Shown here: positions 45,624-54,033 of the stretch, one piece after another
Layout: every line of letters starts with the position of its first letter
Position numbering within the stretch: position 1 is the first letter of the stretch
Assembly: GCA_004557035.1 (NCBI GenBank)
Contig: SFFB01000009.1
Location: 1-64,000 of the forward strand
DNA length: 64,000 nt
Direction of reading: 5' to 3'
From: Bacteroidales bacterium
GTDB lineage: Bacteria > Bacteroidota > Bacteroidia > Bacteroidales > Bacteroidaceae
Position numbers and translations under genes: made by a program
The notes under the pieces: model-generated
What the model was told of the DNA's origin: nothing
The model's input: the letters and a program-made list of their open reading frames with translations, nothing else
The model's database searches: none

Positions 45624-46985
45624 ATGGAAAAATTTGATTTAATCCTCATCGGTGCCGGTCCCGGCGGTTACGAAACGGCGGTCTATGCGGCCCAACAAGG
45701 CCTGAACGTAGCCATCGTCGAAGAGGGACGCGCCGGCGGCACCTGCCTTCAGCGCGGCTGTATTCCCACCAAGTGTCTGGCCCACACGGCAGAGATGCTC
45801 GACGAAATGCGCCACGCCGCCACCCTCGGTATCAACTTGCCGGAAGGTGAGATCGGCCTCGACTTCGAACAGGTCATGGCACGGACACGCGGTGTCATCG
45901 ACACACTCACTGCCGGCATAGACGGACTGCTTTCGCGGCCCGGCATCACCCGGTTGAACGGTCACGGCGCACTCAGCGGCCATGACACGGTCACCGTGGA
46001 AACCGCCGAAGGCGAAAGCCAGACCATTTCGGCCAAACACATCATTATTGCCACGGGATCCAAACCGCGGATGTTGCCCGTCGGTGGCATAGACCTGCCC
46101 GGCGTGGTCACTTCCGACGATATGTTCCACCTCACCTCGGTGCCCCGACGTCTCTGTGTCGTGGGCGGTGGTGTGATTGGATTGGAGTTTGCCGGCATCT
46201 TTGCCTCGTTTGGCAGTGAAGTGAGCGTGGTGGAGTTTTGCAAAGAAGTGACGCCCAACCTCGACCGCGACATGGCCAAGCGACTGCGCACGGCCCTGAA
46301 GAAACGCGGCATCAACTTTGCCACTGAGAGTGCCGTCACGGGCATTGCGCAAAGTGCCGACGGGCTTGTGGTTGCTTATGAAAAGAAAGGCAAGGCCGCC
46401 GAAGTCGAGGCCGACCTCGTTTTGATGGCAGTGGGTCGCGGACCGCGTCTTGACGGCATCGGCCTTGAAGCCGCCGGAGTGGACTTCACGCCACGCGGCA
46501 TCACCGTTGACGACAATATGCAAACCTCCGTGGCAGGCGTTTATGCCATTGGCGATGTAAACGGCCGCTGCCAGTTGGCCCACGCCGCCACCTTCCAGGG
46601 CCGCCGTGCCGTGAACCACATTCTGGGCCGCGCAGACGAGATAGACTTCTCGCTCGTGCCCTCAGCAGTCTACACCGTTCCCTCACTGGCCTCTGTTGGT
46701 CTGCGAGAAGAGGACTTTGAAGGCACCGGCGAGCGTCCCCTCATCGTGCGCAAACTCTATCGTGCCAACGGCCGTGCCCTCACTATGGGAGCCGAAGAAG
46801 GCTGCATCAAACTCATTGCCCATCCTGACGACAGCCGCATCGTGGGTGTCCACATCCTCGGTGCCTCAGCAGCCGAGATGATTCACGAAGCCGCCTTACT
46901 CATTCGCCACGGCGCCACCCTCGACCAGCTCCACGACATTATCCACGCCCACCCCACTCTGAGCGAACTCTACCTCGCCGAGTGA
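45624..46985 (+). CDS. lpdA: Dihydrolipoamide dehydrogenase (L protein)
   Basis: FAD enzyme that reoxidises the dihydrolipoyl arm of GcvH with NAD+. 453 residues. FAD motif GAGPGGYE at residues 10-17, redox pair Cys41/Cys46 in GGTCLQRGCIPTKCL, NAD motif VVGGGVIGLEFAGIF near 180, and the C-terminal catalytic base in HAHPTLSE. Completes the four-protein set in this operon. A 14-bp perfect hairpin (47016-47050) follows. Confidence 0.97.
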   Translation: MEKFDLILIGAGPGGYETAVYAAQQGLNVAIVEEGRAGGTCLQRGCIPTKCLAHTAEMLDEMRHAATLGINLPEGEIGLDFEQVMARTRGVIDTLTAGIDGLLSRPGITRLNGHGALSGHDTVTVETAEGESQTISAKHIIIATGSKPRMLPVGGIDLPGVVTSDDMFHLTSVPRRLCVVGGGVIGLEFAGIFASFGSEVSVVEFCKEVTPNLDRDMAKRLRTALKKRGINFATESAVTGIAQSADGLVVAYEKKGKAAEVEADLVLMAVGRGPRLDGIGLEAAGVDFTPRGITVDDNMQTSVAGVYAIGDVNGRCQLAHAATFQGRRAVNHILGRADEIDFSLVPSAVYTVPSLASVGLREEDFEGTGERPLIVRKLYRANGRALTMGAEEGCIKLIAHPDDSRIVGVHILGASAAEMIHEAALLIRHGATLDQLHDIIHAHPTLSELYLAE

Positions 46986-47015
46986 CGACAAACCGCAAGA
47001 TTGTCACCATTAACC

Positions 47016-47050
47016 CGAGGCCGCATATAGTTGACTTATATGCGGCCTCG
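47016..47050 (+). terminator. Perfect 14-bp hairpin after lpdA
   Basis: CGAGGCCGCATATA (47016-47029) and TATATGCGGCCTCG (47037-47050) are exact reverse complements around a 7-base loop. It is followed by ATTGTGTTGTGG instead of a T-run, so it may work as a Rho-aided terminator or as an mRNA 3'-end stabiliser. Confidence 0.55.
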
Positions 47051-47094
47051 ATTGTGTTGTGGGGCAAGAGGATGATAATATGAAGATACTATGA

Positions 47095-47486
47095 TATTGC
47101 TGTCCGGTAAACAGTTCTATTATTGCTTATAGGCATATGGGAATGGCTGAAAGTCATTCCTCAACCGACGAAGGAGGTTGAGCGCCCAGCCCAGCAAAAG
47201 CATTAATAGAGGACAATGCCCTCATATTCATCGCACTGTTTCCGACGTTAATCGAGACGAGGGCTTTGCCCTCTATTAAATCTGCTGCGCTTACAGCGCG
47301 CCATCTATGGGACCACGACTACCCAGGGTGTCGTTCGCTACGCTCACTCTGCCCTGGGCTATGGGCAAATCCTCCTTCGTCGGATTTGATTGGGCTTTCA
47401 GCCCGCTTAATATGCTCTCGGTAGGGGCTTATCCGCCACAAACATCAACGAATTTAACTATTAGAACTGTTTACCGGACAGCAATA
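47095..47486. mobile_element. MITE-like element, 392 bp with 25-bp perfect terminal inverted repeats
   Basis: The ends are TATTGCTGTCCGGTAAACAG plus TTCTA (47095-47119) and the exact reverse complement (47462-47486). Inside there is no transposase frame, but several hairpins: TTAATAGAGG...CCCTC (47203-47223) pairs imperfectly with GAGGG...CCTCTATTAA (47259-47279), and CCCAGGGTGTCG...CTGCCCTGGG (47322-47357). Short TATGA flanks (47090-47094, 47491-47495) are not both adjacent to the ends, so a target duplication is uncertain. Best read as a non-autonomous transposon derivative; the parent IS family is not identified. Confidence 0.6.
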
Positions 47487-47890
47487 ATATTATGATAAGA
47501 TTATCTTTTAGCCTACTCAGGAACTCTCATATCCTACCTAATTCATTATAATATTGCTTTAACATCACCAACAATCATTCCTCATAATCACCTCATAATC
47601 GATCATTAGCACCGAAATATTTCAAATTACTCAGTGCGTTGAGTAAAAAAACTCACTCCTTTGACTAAACAATTTCAAGTCGTTTACGAGCAACAGTGAT
47701 CTATGGTGCATAAAACAGATAACGGCATTTATATTTGAATATTCAAATAATTCACGAAAGGTTATCATCATAGACACGTATTAGCCTATTTTACCCGATT
47801 TTCAGCTCTTTTATAAAGAAAAATCGCATTTTTTAAGGTAAAAATAGCAAAAGAACCAATTTGGACCAACACAATTTATATTTTAACCAT
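47487..47890. other. AT-rich gap upstream of two small lipoproteins
   Basis: About 400 AT-rich bases with no gene. One hairpin, ACTCAGTGCGTTGAGT followed by a run of seven A, occurs near 47630-47650. The -7 candidate of the first lipoprotein begins at 47891. Confidence 0.4.
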
Positions 47891-47898
47891 TATTTTTG
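47891..47898 (+). promoter_or_regulatory. Candidate -7 element for the lipoprotein pair
   Basis: TATTTTTG matches TAnnTTTG. A leader of about 120 bases precedes ATG 48024. The nearest upstream TTG (47861-47863) is 27 bases away, too far for the usual spacing. Confidence 0.35.
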
Positions 47899-48023
47899 CC
47901 TGCACAAGAAGGTCAAAAGCAAACATAGCACGCAAAATGCATGTTCTATCTGCTGAAACCGCTTAAATCATCGAGACAATTCAATTAACCTCAATTATTA
48001 ACCTTCAAACCAAAACAACCATT

Positions 48024-48425
48024 ATGAAAAAATCGTTCCTTTTTGTAGGCATCGCAGCTGCAATGATGTCTTTCGCCTCTTGTGGCGGTGGTGAAAAAGC
48101 AGACCAGATTGAAAAGTCCGCTGAAGAACAAACAGAAGAAGCTACCGAAGCTGAAGACAACAAAAAAGATGTCATTGCCGTAGAAAACAACACAGAAGAG
48201 GCAGTCGAAACAGAAGCAGAAGCAGAAGAACCTTCAGTAGATATGTCTGACGTAGAAGATGCGGCTAACGACATCTACGAAAAGAGTCAGAAGAAAGCGC
48301 GAGACATCTACGAAGAAAGCCAAAAGAAGGCTGAAGAAATTTACGACGCCAGCGAAAAGAAAGCTCAAAAAATCATGGAAGAAAGCCAGCGCAAGGCTGA
48401 AGAAATGATGAGCAAATATATGTAA
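48024..48425 (+). CDS. Small acidic lipoprotein with four 11-residue coiled-coil repeats
   Basis: 133 residues. Lipobox SFASC gives lipidated Cys20. Residues 30-80 are a flexible Glu/Thr/Ala-rich linker. Residues 85-128 are four exact-length hendecads: YEKSQKKARDI, YEESQKKAEEI, YDASEKKAQKI and MEESQRKAEEM, i.e. an 11-residue periodicity typical of right-handed coiled coils. No recognised domain. Probably periplasm-facing and oligomeric through the coiled coil; comparisons with Lpp or YgdR-type proteins are only analogy. Followed 39 bases later by another small lipoprotein. Confidence 0.8.
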   Translation: MKKSFLFVGIAAAMMSFASCGGGEKADQIEKSAEEQTEEATEAEDNKKDVIAVENNTEEAVETEAEAEEPSVDMSDVEDAANDIYEKSQKKARDIYEESQKKAEEIYDASEKKAQKIMEESQRKAEEMMSKYM

Positions 48426-48464
48426 TTAAATAACCCATTATTAACCATTAAAAAATCAAACAAA

Positions 48465-48752
48465 ATGAAAAAGTTTTTCTCATTTGCAGCAGTTGCTGTA
48501 GCAATGTTCGCTCTCACCGCATGTGGTAATTCTTCTGTCAAAGATGTATACGAAGATGCTGCCAGCAAACTAGAAAATGCTGAGTCAGTTGAAGAAGTAG
48601 CCAAAATTGCTGATGATATGAATAAAGAACTTGATGAAATCACGAAGGATATGACCAAAGAAGAGAAGAAGAAAGCCAAAGAAGAGGCAGACGAAGCAAT
48701 CGATAAGTACTACGATGCAGTAAGGAAAGCCCAGGATAAACTCAACAAGTAA
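48465..48752 (+). CDS. Small lipoprotein, 95 aa
   Basis: Lipobox LTAC at Cys20 (MKKFFSFAAVAVAMFALTAC). The mature part is short, helical and charged (KLENAESVEEVAKIADDMNKELDEITKDMTKEEKKKAKEEADEAIDKYYDAVRKAQDKLNK). No domain recognised. Same strand and probably same transcript as the preceding lipoprotein, with a strong terminator at 48776-48813. Confidence 0.8.
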   Translation: MKKFFSFAAVAVAMFALTACGNSSVKDVYEDAASKLENAESVEEVAKIADDMNKELDEITKDMTKEEKKKAKEEADEAIDKYYDAVRKAQDKLNK

Positions 48753-48775
48753 TAGGCTTACAAACTCTACTCATT

Positions 48776-48813
48776 CACCAGCCCGGGTTATAGACTCAGG
48801 CTGGTGTTTTTTT
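48776..48813 (+). terminator. Rho-independent terminator after the lipoprotein pair
   Basis: CACCAGCC (48776-48783) pairs with GGCTGGTG (48799-48806), followed by seven T. Confidence 0.85.
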
Positions 48814-48942
48814 GTGATTGAGGTGATTGGAGTCTTCAATCACAGCAATTGGCTCATCTATGCAAAGTTACAGCCGTGTGACCCGGTGATTGGGGAAAAG
48901 GTAACATTTTGGGTATATAGAAGGGTTAAATGTGTGAGAGAT

Positions 48943-48977
48943 AAAAAAAACGCCCGAGATTGAATAAACCTCGGGTG
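48943..48977 (-). terminator. Rho-independent terminator of clpB
   Basis: On the minus strand CACCCGAG (48977-48970) pairs with CTCGGGCG (48958-48951), one G-U pair, followed by a run of eight T (48950-48943). About 70 bases past the clpB stop. Confidence 0.75.
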
Positions 48978-49050
48978 TTGGAATGTTCGGCCTTTATTGT
49001 CGTTGGTCAAGATACCATTATTTTAAGAATGTTGACTCAGATGATTGCTG

Positions 49051-51657
49051 TCAGCCTTCGTTGCTGAAAACCAAGTGATCGTCCTGTGTATCGACGGTGA
49101 TGGGCTTGGTCTTGTCTACGCTGCCGGAGAGAAGAGCTCGGCTGAGATCATTGAGCAAGAGGCGCTGAAGGGCGCGCTTAACGGGACGGGCACCATATTC
49201 GGGGTCGAAACCGGCACGACTGATGAGGTCGACAACCGAAGGCGACACACGGAGCTGTACGTCTTGGGCGGCAAGGCGGGTGACAACGGCATCGAGCTGC
49301 AAGCGGACAATGCTGCGGATTTCATCCTCGCCCAACGGACGGAACATAATGATGTCGTCGATGCGGTTGAGAAACTCGGGCCGGATGGTCTTCTTCAACA
49401 TATCGAGCACACCTTCTTTGGTTTCGTCCACCACGCGCTCCACGTCGGCCTTGGCATCTGACTTCAAAGCGTCGAAGCGGCTCTGGATGTACTGCGAACC
49501 GAGATTGGAGGTCATGATGATGATGGTGTTCTTGAAGTTGACAGTGCGTCCCTTATTGTCGGTGAGCCGGCCGTCGTCGAGCACCTGCAGGAGGATGTTG
49601 AACACATCGGGATGAGCCTTTTCAATTTCGTCGAAGAGCACGACGCTGTAGGGTTTGCGGCGCACGGCCTCTGTGAGTTGACCGCCTTCGTCGTAACCCA
49701 CATAGCCCGGAGGGGCTCCGACGAGACGCGACACGCTGAACTTCTCCTGGTATTCGCTCATATCGATGCGCGTCATCATATTTTCGTCGTTGAAAAGATA
49801 GTCGGCCAAGGCTTTTGCCAGTTCGGTCTTGCCCACACCGGTGGTGCCAAGGAAGATGAACGAACCAATGGGGCGACGCGGATCTTGCAGTCCGGCACGC
49901 GACCGCCTCACGGCATCGGCCACAGCGGTGATGGCTTCGTCTTGCCCCACTACGCGGCGATGGAGTTCGTCTTCGAGATGGAGCAACTTGTCGCGCTCGC
50001 TCTGCAGCATACGGCTCACGGGGATGCCGGTCCAGCGGCTCACCACGTCGGCGATGTCGTCGGCCGTTACTTCTTCGCGCACCATAGCCTCGGCGCCTTG
50101 GCGCTCTTTAAGATTGGCAGAGACTTCGTCAATCTCTTTTTGCAACGCCGTGAGTTCGCCGTAGCGTATCTCGGCCACACGACCGTAATTGCCTTCGCGC
50201 TCGGCACGTTCGGCTTCAAACTTGAGATGTTCGATTTTGTCTTTGTCGTCCTGGATTTTCGAGAGCAAAGCTTTCTCGCCCTCCCACTTGGCTCGCAGCT
50301 GGCTTTCGCGCTCAGAGAGTTCGGCAATTTCGCGATTGAGTTGTTCGAGTTTTGGTGTGTCGTTTTCGCGCTTGATGGCCTCGCGCTCAATCTCAAGCTG
50401 GCGATGCCGACGGGTGATTTCGTCGAGTTCTTCAGGCTGGGAGTCGCGCTCCATACGCAGTTTGGCTGCCGCCTCGTCCATGAGGTCGATGGCCTTGTCC
50501 GGGAGGAAACGGTCTGAGATGTAGCGGTGAGAGAGGTTGACGGCAGCGATGATGGCATCGTCTTGAATACGCACCTTGTGGTGGTTTTCATATTTCTCTT
50601 TGAGACCACGCAAGATGGAGATGGCGTCGTCTGGCGTAGGTTCGTCCACCATGACGGTTTGGAACCGGCGCTCGAGCGCTTTGTCTTTTTCAAAATACTT
50701 TTGGTATTCGTCGAGCGTAGTGGCACCGATGCTGCGCAGTTCGCCTCGAGCCAAAGCCGGTTTGAGGATGTTGGCAGCGTCCATGGCTCCTTCGCCCTTA
50801 CCGGCACCGACGAGCGTATGGATTTCGTCGATGAAGAGGATGATGCCGCCTTCGGCCTTCGTCACTTCGGCCACGACACTTTTGAGTCGCTCTTCAAACT
50901 CGCCTTTGTATTTCGCCCCGGCCACGAGTGCACCCATGTCGAGCGAATAAAGCTGTTTGTCTTTGAGGTTTTCGGGCACGTCGCCGCGCACGATACGCTG
51001 GGCCAGTCCCTCGACGATGGCCGTTTTGCCCGTACCGGGTTCGCCGATGAGCACGGGGTTGTTTTTGGTGCGGCGAGAAAGAATCTGCAAGACACGACGT
51101 ATCTCTTCGTCGCGGCCAATCACAGGGTCGAGTCGGCCTTCGCGTGCCTCGGCCACAAGATTTCGGGCATATTTGGCGAGTGCCTGATAGGTTTCCTCGC
51201 TCTGCTCGGTGGTGGCTTTTTTCCCTCCGCGCAACTCGTCGATGGCCATCTTCAATGACTTTTCGTCGATGCCGACGTCTTTCATCAGGCGTCCGGCCAT
51301 GCCGCCATATTTAAGAATGGCACACAAGAGCATTTCAAGCCCAACGTAGGTGTCGCCCTCTTCATGGGCCATTCGTTCAGCCTCCTTCAATACGGTCTCC
51401 GACTCTTGGTCGTAGTAGATTTTGCCCCCGGTGTTGCCTTTGGACAATGTGGCGTATTGTTTTTCGATGGAGGCTCTAAGCGCTTGCTCGTTTACGGCCA
51501 GTTTCTGAAGGATGAAATGCGTGACGTTTTCGCCCACATCGAGCACGCCGATCAGGAGGTGTAGCGGTGTGAGATTGTAATGCCCGTCGCTGACGGCGCG
51601 CTTCACGGCACTTTGCATCGCCTCTTGGGCTTTGATAGTGAATTGTTCGAAGTTCAT
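49051..51657 (-). CDS. clpB: ClpB disaggregase
   Basis: AAA+ chaperone that rescues aggregated proteins with DnaK. 868 residues: N domain with two Clp-N repeats (1-145), first AAA with Walker A GEPGTGKT at 205-212, the M-domain coiled coil (about 405-525, [28 protein letters not shown] ...) that distinguishes ClpB from ClpA/C, and second AAA with Walker [10 protein letters not shown] near 605 and Walker [13 protein letters not shown]. No ClpP-binding IGF loop. Upstream is a palindromic repeat region. Terminator at 48943. Confidence 0.97.
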   Translation of the reverse strand: MNFEQFTIKAQEAMQSAVKRAVSDGHYNLTPLHLLIGVLDVGENVTHFILQKLAVNEQALRASIEKQYATLSKGNTGGKIYYDQESETVLKEAERMAHEEGDTYVGLEMLLCAILKYGGMAGRLMKDVGIDEKSLKMAIDELRGGKKATTEQSEETYQALAKYARNLVAEAREGRLDPVIGRDEEIRRVLQILSRRTKNNPVLIGEPGTGKTAIVEGLAQRIVRGDVPENLKDKQLYSLDMGALVAGAKYKGEFEERLKSVVAEVTKAEGGIILFIDEIHTLVGAGKGEGAMDAANILKPALARGELRSIGATTLDEYQKYFEKDKALERRFQTVMVDEPTPDDAISILRGLKEKYENHHKVRIQDDAIIAAVNLSHRYISDRFLPDKAIDLMDEAAAKLRMERDSQPEELDEITRRHRQLEIEREAIKRENDTPKLEQLNREIAELSERESQLRAKWEGEKALLSKIQDDKDKIEHLKFEAERAEREGNYGRVAEIRYGELTALQKEIDEVSANLKERQGAEAMVREEVTADDIADVVSRWTGIPVSRMLQSERDKLLHLEDELHRRVVGQDEAITAVADAVRRSRAGLQDPRRPIGSFIFLGTTGVGKTELAKALADYLFNDENMMTRIDMSEYQEKFSVSRLVGAPPGYVGYDEGGQLTEAVRRKPYSVVLFDEIEKAHPDVFNILLQVLDDGRLTDNKGRTVNFKNTIIIMTSNLGSQYIQSRFDALKSDAKADVERVVDETKEGVLDMLKKTIRPEFLNRIDDIIMFRPLGEDEIRSIVRLQLDAVVTRLAAQDVQLRVSPSVVDLISRAGFDPEYGARPVKRALQRLLLNDLSRALLSGSVDKTKPITVDTQDDHLVFSNEG

Positions 51658-51689
51658 AGTTTATTGTTTTTATGTGGTTGTTGTTTTGA

Positions 51690-52030
51690 GACTAAGAGAG
51701 TAAATGAGTAAGAGTATAAGCGGCCATGCACGGCCTGTAAGGCCAGAAGATGCCAGCCCAGGGCAGAGGTGACACGTAGTGGCACCGGCACCCTGGGTAG
51801 AGTCGTACGATGATGTACGCCCTGTCAGGGCAGAAGATTTATTTATAGCAACTTTATCCTTGCTCATACATGTAATTATGCTTTTGCCCTTACAGGGCGC
51901 ATTTTCGGTGATGTCTGTACCCAGGGTGCCGGCGTCGCTACGCTCTGCCTTTGCCCTGGGCTAGGGTCTCGTTGGCCCTTCAGGCCGTGCTTGGCCGCTC
52001 AAACTTTTTGACTTCGTCTTCCTCCTTCGC
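51690..52030. repeat. Composite palindromic element, copy D (diverged)
   Basis: Arm ACTAAGAGAGTAAATGAGTAAG (51690-51711), AGCGGCCATGCACGGCCTG, TAAGGCCAGAAGA, CCAGCCCAGGGCAGAGG ... CACCCTGGGT, GCCCTGTCAGGGC, a spacer with TTTATTTATAGC, CCCTTACAGGGCGC, ACCCAGGGTGCCGGCG ... GCCCTGGGCT, GGCCCTTCAGGCCGTGC and TTGGCCGCTC, then a pyrimidine arm. Same layout as copies A-C, but the inner modules carry the CCCAGGGTG/GCCCTGGGCT motif also seen inside the MITE-like element. Lies upstream of clpB. Confidence 0.7.
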
Positions 52031-52032
52031 GT

Positions 52033-52085
52033 CTCGGCAATTCAAACAAGTTTGTTTGCTCTCGACTTGGCTTCGGTTGACTTCG
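52033..52085. repeat. Dispersed intergenic repeat, CTCGGCA / AAACAAGTTT type, copy 3
   Basis: Reads CTCGGCAATTCAAACAAG, TTTGTTTGCTCTCG, ACTTGGCTTCGG. Same block order as 1868-1946 and (reverse) 13128-13185. It follows the composite palindrome directly; at 13128 the two types are also adjacent. Confidence 0.6.
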
Positions 52086-52238
52086 TCTTCTTCGAGATTA
52101 GGTTTCCTTTTTAACGACAGCCATAAACCAGCAAAACGCCTGCCAACCGGGCCGACCTGCCTGTTTGTCTGAAAACCACGCCGTTTTGTCAGAACAAGAA
52201 ATAATATGATTAAGACAAATGGGCAGGGGCATAAGCAT
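52086..52238. other. Gap without recognised gene
   Basis: The rest of the clpB-upstream region. GACTTCGTCTTCTTCGAG and similar phrases continue the pyrimidine arm. Nothing codes here. Confidence 0.4.
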
Positions 52239-52272
52239 AAAAAAAAGAACGGCCTCTTTCAGACCGTTCTTT
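52239..52272 (-). terminator. Rho-independent terminator of the phosphoesterase gene
   Basis: On the minus strand AAAGAACGG pairs with CCGTTCTTT around an 11-base loop, followed by a T-run of eight. About 33 bases past the stop at 52305. Confidence 0.8.
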
Positions 52273-52304
52273 GACTCTGTCTTTAACCACCCGAACCTTT
52301 TCTT

Positions 52305-52856
52305 TCAATACACACGCATCTGGTCTATGGCCGTGCCGTCGAGCAGTCGCAGTGACAGCAGACCGTCGTCGAGAGTGGCGAAGGTGGGCGGATTGCCGCC
52401 TTTGGGGAAGGTGGGCGAACCGGTGTTGCACACGGCCGGACGTTCGGCGGTGGCAGGCCGGAGCGTCATGAGATGAGTGTGCCCATAGACAAAGAGGTCG
52501 ACGGCCGGAGCAGGTGGCAGATTGTTTTCGTTGAAGACGTGGCCGTGGGTGAGAAAGATGCGGTGGCCGTTGTCACACACCATGGCATAATCGGCCATTA
52601 TGGGAAAAGACAACAACATCTGGTCCACCTCGCTGTCGCAGTTGCCGCGCACGGCCACGATGTCTCGGGCTCGCTCAGAGAGCAATCGGGCCACGGCCGT
52701 GGCATCAAGGCCTTCGGGCAGGCCGTTGCGCGGACCATAGTTCAACAAATCGCCCAACAGAAAGAGCATGTCATAGCCCTCGCGGTCGTAATAGTGGAGC
52801 ACGCGCTCCAAAACGGGGAGCGAACCGTGCAGGTCTGAAAGAATGAGATAACGCAT
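52305..52856 (-). CDS. yfcE: YfcE/MJ0936-type metallophosphoesterase
   Basis: 183 residues. All metal motifs of calcineurin-like phosphodiesterases are present: SDLHGS (9-12 region), LLGDLLNYG, VRGNCDSEVD, THGH and YGHTH. Short form without extra domains, as YfcE. Releases phosphate from phosphodiesters in vitro; the physiological substrate is unknown. Divergent from the GSCFA gene; a TAAATTTG -7 candidate at 52881-52888 fits a 20-base leader. Confidence 0.92.
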   Translation of the reverse strand: MRYLILSDLHGSLPVLERVLHYYDREGYDMLFLLGDLLNYGPRNGLPEGLDATAVARLLSERARDIVAVRGNCDSEVDQMLLSFPIMADYAMVCDNGHRIFLTHGHVFNENNLPPAPAVDLFVYGHTHLMTLRPATAERPAVCNTGSPTFPKGGNPPTFATLDDGLLSLRLLDGTAIDQMRVY

Positions 52857-52880
52857 AGAATAGTTATGGTTTTATGCCTG

Positions 52881-52888
52881 CAAATTTA
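52881..52888 (-). promoter_or_regulatory. Candidate -7 element for the phosphoesterase gene
   Basis: TAAATTTG on the minus strand, about 25 bases before ATG 52856. A full match to TAnnTTTG. Confidence 0.45.
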
Positions 52889-52969
52889 CACCACACGCTG
52901 CAAATGGCAGAATAACTATGACGGAAAAGGCGATTTTTCGTAAATTCGCTCATACAAAAATGACATCTT

Positions 52970-53953
52970 ATGAAGTTTACCACCCCTACCACACTCCCAT
53001 CAGGCGCACCACGAATAGGGCTCCACTCACGCGTTATGCTGTTGGGTTCATGCTTTGCAGAAGGCGTGGGCCAAAGGCTAAAAGACAACCTGCCAGAGGG
53101 ACACGTGATGAGCAACCCGTTTGGCGTACTCTATAACCCAATGAGCATTGCCACAGTCTTAAGCGGTCTGCTGGACGGCCATTTACCCACTGAAACAATG
53201 CTCTTTGCCGGCACAGACCGACTCTGGCACAGCCTGCTTCACGACGGCTCGTTTTCGGCCGCTTCAAAGTCTGAATGTCTCGACAAAATTGAGAGGCAGT
53301 TTGAGGCGGCTTGTCACTTTTTGCGAAAAACAGACGTGTTGTGCCTCACTTGGGGAACCTCGATGTGTTACCGTCACAAAGTCACGGGGCTCATCGCCGC
53401 CAACTGCCACAAGCAACCCGCAATAACCTTCGACAGTTTCGACTCAACGGCTGAAGAGATTGCCGCCATATACAAACCTTTGCTCAATCGTTTGTGGCAA
53501 CTGCGTCCAGACCTGAAAGTCGTCTTGACCGTCAGTCCCTACCGCTATCTCAAATACGGGCTCCACGGCTCTGCGCTGACCAAGGCACGCCTGCTTTTGG
53601 CAGCCGACGCCATCGAGAAGTCGACAGATGCCGTCTGTTATTTCCCCGCCTATGAAATCGTGACCGACGAACTGCGCGACTACCGGTTTTATGCCGCCGA
53701 TATGGTGCACCCCTCCGAGCAGGCCGCGGACTATGTGTTTGAGCAGTTCAAGACGTGGTGTTTTTCAGAAGATCTGTCGGCCTTTGCCAAAGACAAGACG
53801 GCGTTGCTGCGTGCCCGTCAACACCGCCCACTTCATCCCGACTCGCCGGCATACCGAGACTTCGTTACCTCTATGGCTGCGGCTCAAGCAGTTTTTTACG
53901 AGGATTGGCGCAACAAAGGATTGAACAAGGAAGAAACGACTATCATAGGATAA
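52970..53953 (+). CDS. GSCFA-domain protein
   Basis: 327 residues. The name-giving motif is near residue 26 (VMLLGSCFAEGVGQRLKDN), with MSNPFGVLYNPMSIATVL following; related to SGNH-type hydrolases (the Ser of GSCF and a late His in DMVHPSEQAADYVFEQF would fit a catalytic pair). Function in Bacteroidetes is unknown; often near polysaccharide genes. No signal peptide. Monocistronic, flanked by a divergent phosphoesterase and a bidirectional terminator. Confidence 0.9.
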   Translation: MKFTTPTTLPSGAPRIGLHSRVMLLGSCFAEGVGQRLKDNLPEGHVMSNPFGVLYNPMSIATVLSGLLDGHLPTETMLFAGTDRLWHSLLHDGSFSAASKSECLDKIERQFEAACHFLRKTDVLCLTWGTSMCYRHKVTGLIAANCHKQPAITFDSFDSTAEEIAAIYKPLLNRLWQLRPDLKVVLTVSPYRYLKYGLHGSALTKARLLLAADAIEKSTDAVCYFPAYEIVTDELRDYRFYAADMVHPSEQAADYVFEQFKTWCFSEDLSAFAKDKTALLRARQHRPLHPDSPAYRDFVTSMAAAQAVFYEDWRNKGLNKEETTIIG

Positions 53954-53975
53954 GAACTGTTGGGGATAAGATTGA

Positions 53976-54011
53976 ATAAAAAAAGCGAGGATGTGTTCCT
54001 CGCTTTTTTAT
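53976..54011. terminator. Bidirectional terminator between the GSCFA gene and lysA
   Basis: AAAAAAAGCGAGG and CCTCGCTTTTTTA pair around a 7-base loop (53976-53990 and 53998-54011), with T-runs on both strands. It lies between convergent genes. Confidence 0.85.
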
Positions 54012-54033
54012 CAATCATTGTATGGGGTTGGTC

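Noticed and set aside
47307..47495. 62-codon frame inside the MITE-like element as a possible transposase remnant.
   Set aside because: It reads through hairpins and out of the right inverted end, and has no catalytic motif.
49612..50517. 301-codon plus-strand open frame opposite clpB.
   Set aside because: It is the antisense of clpB and has no recognisable features.
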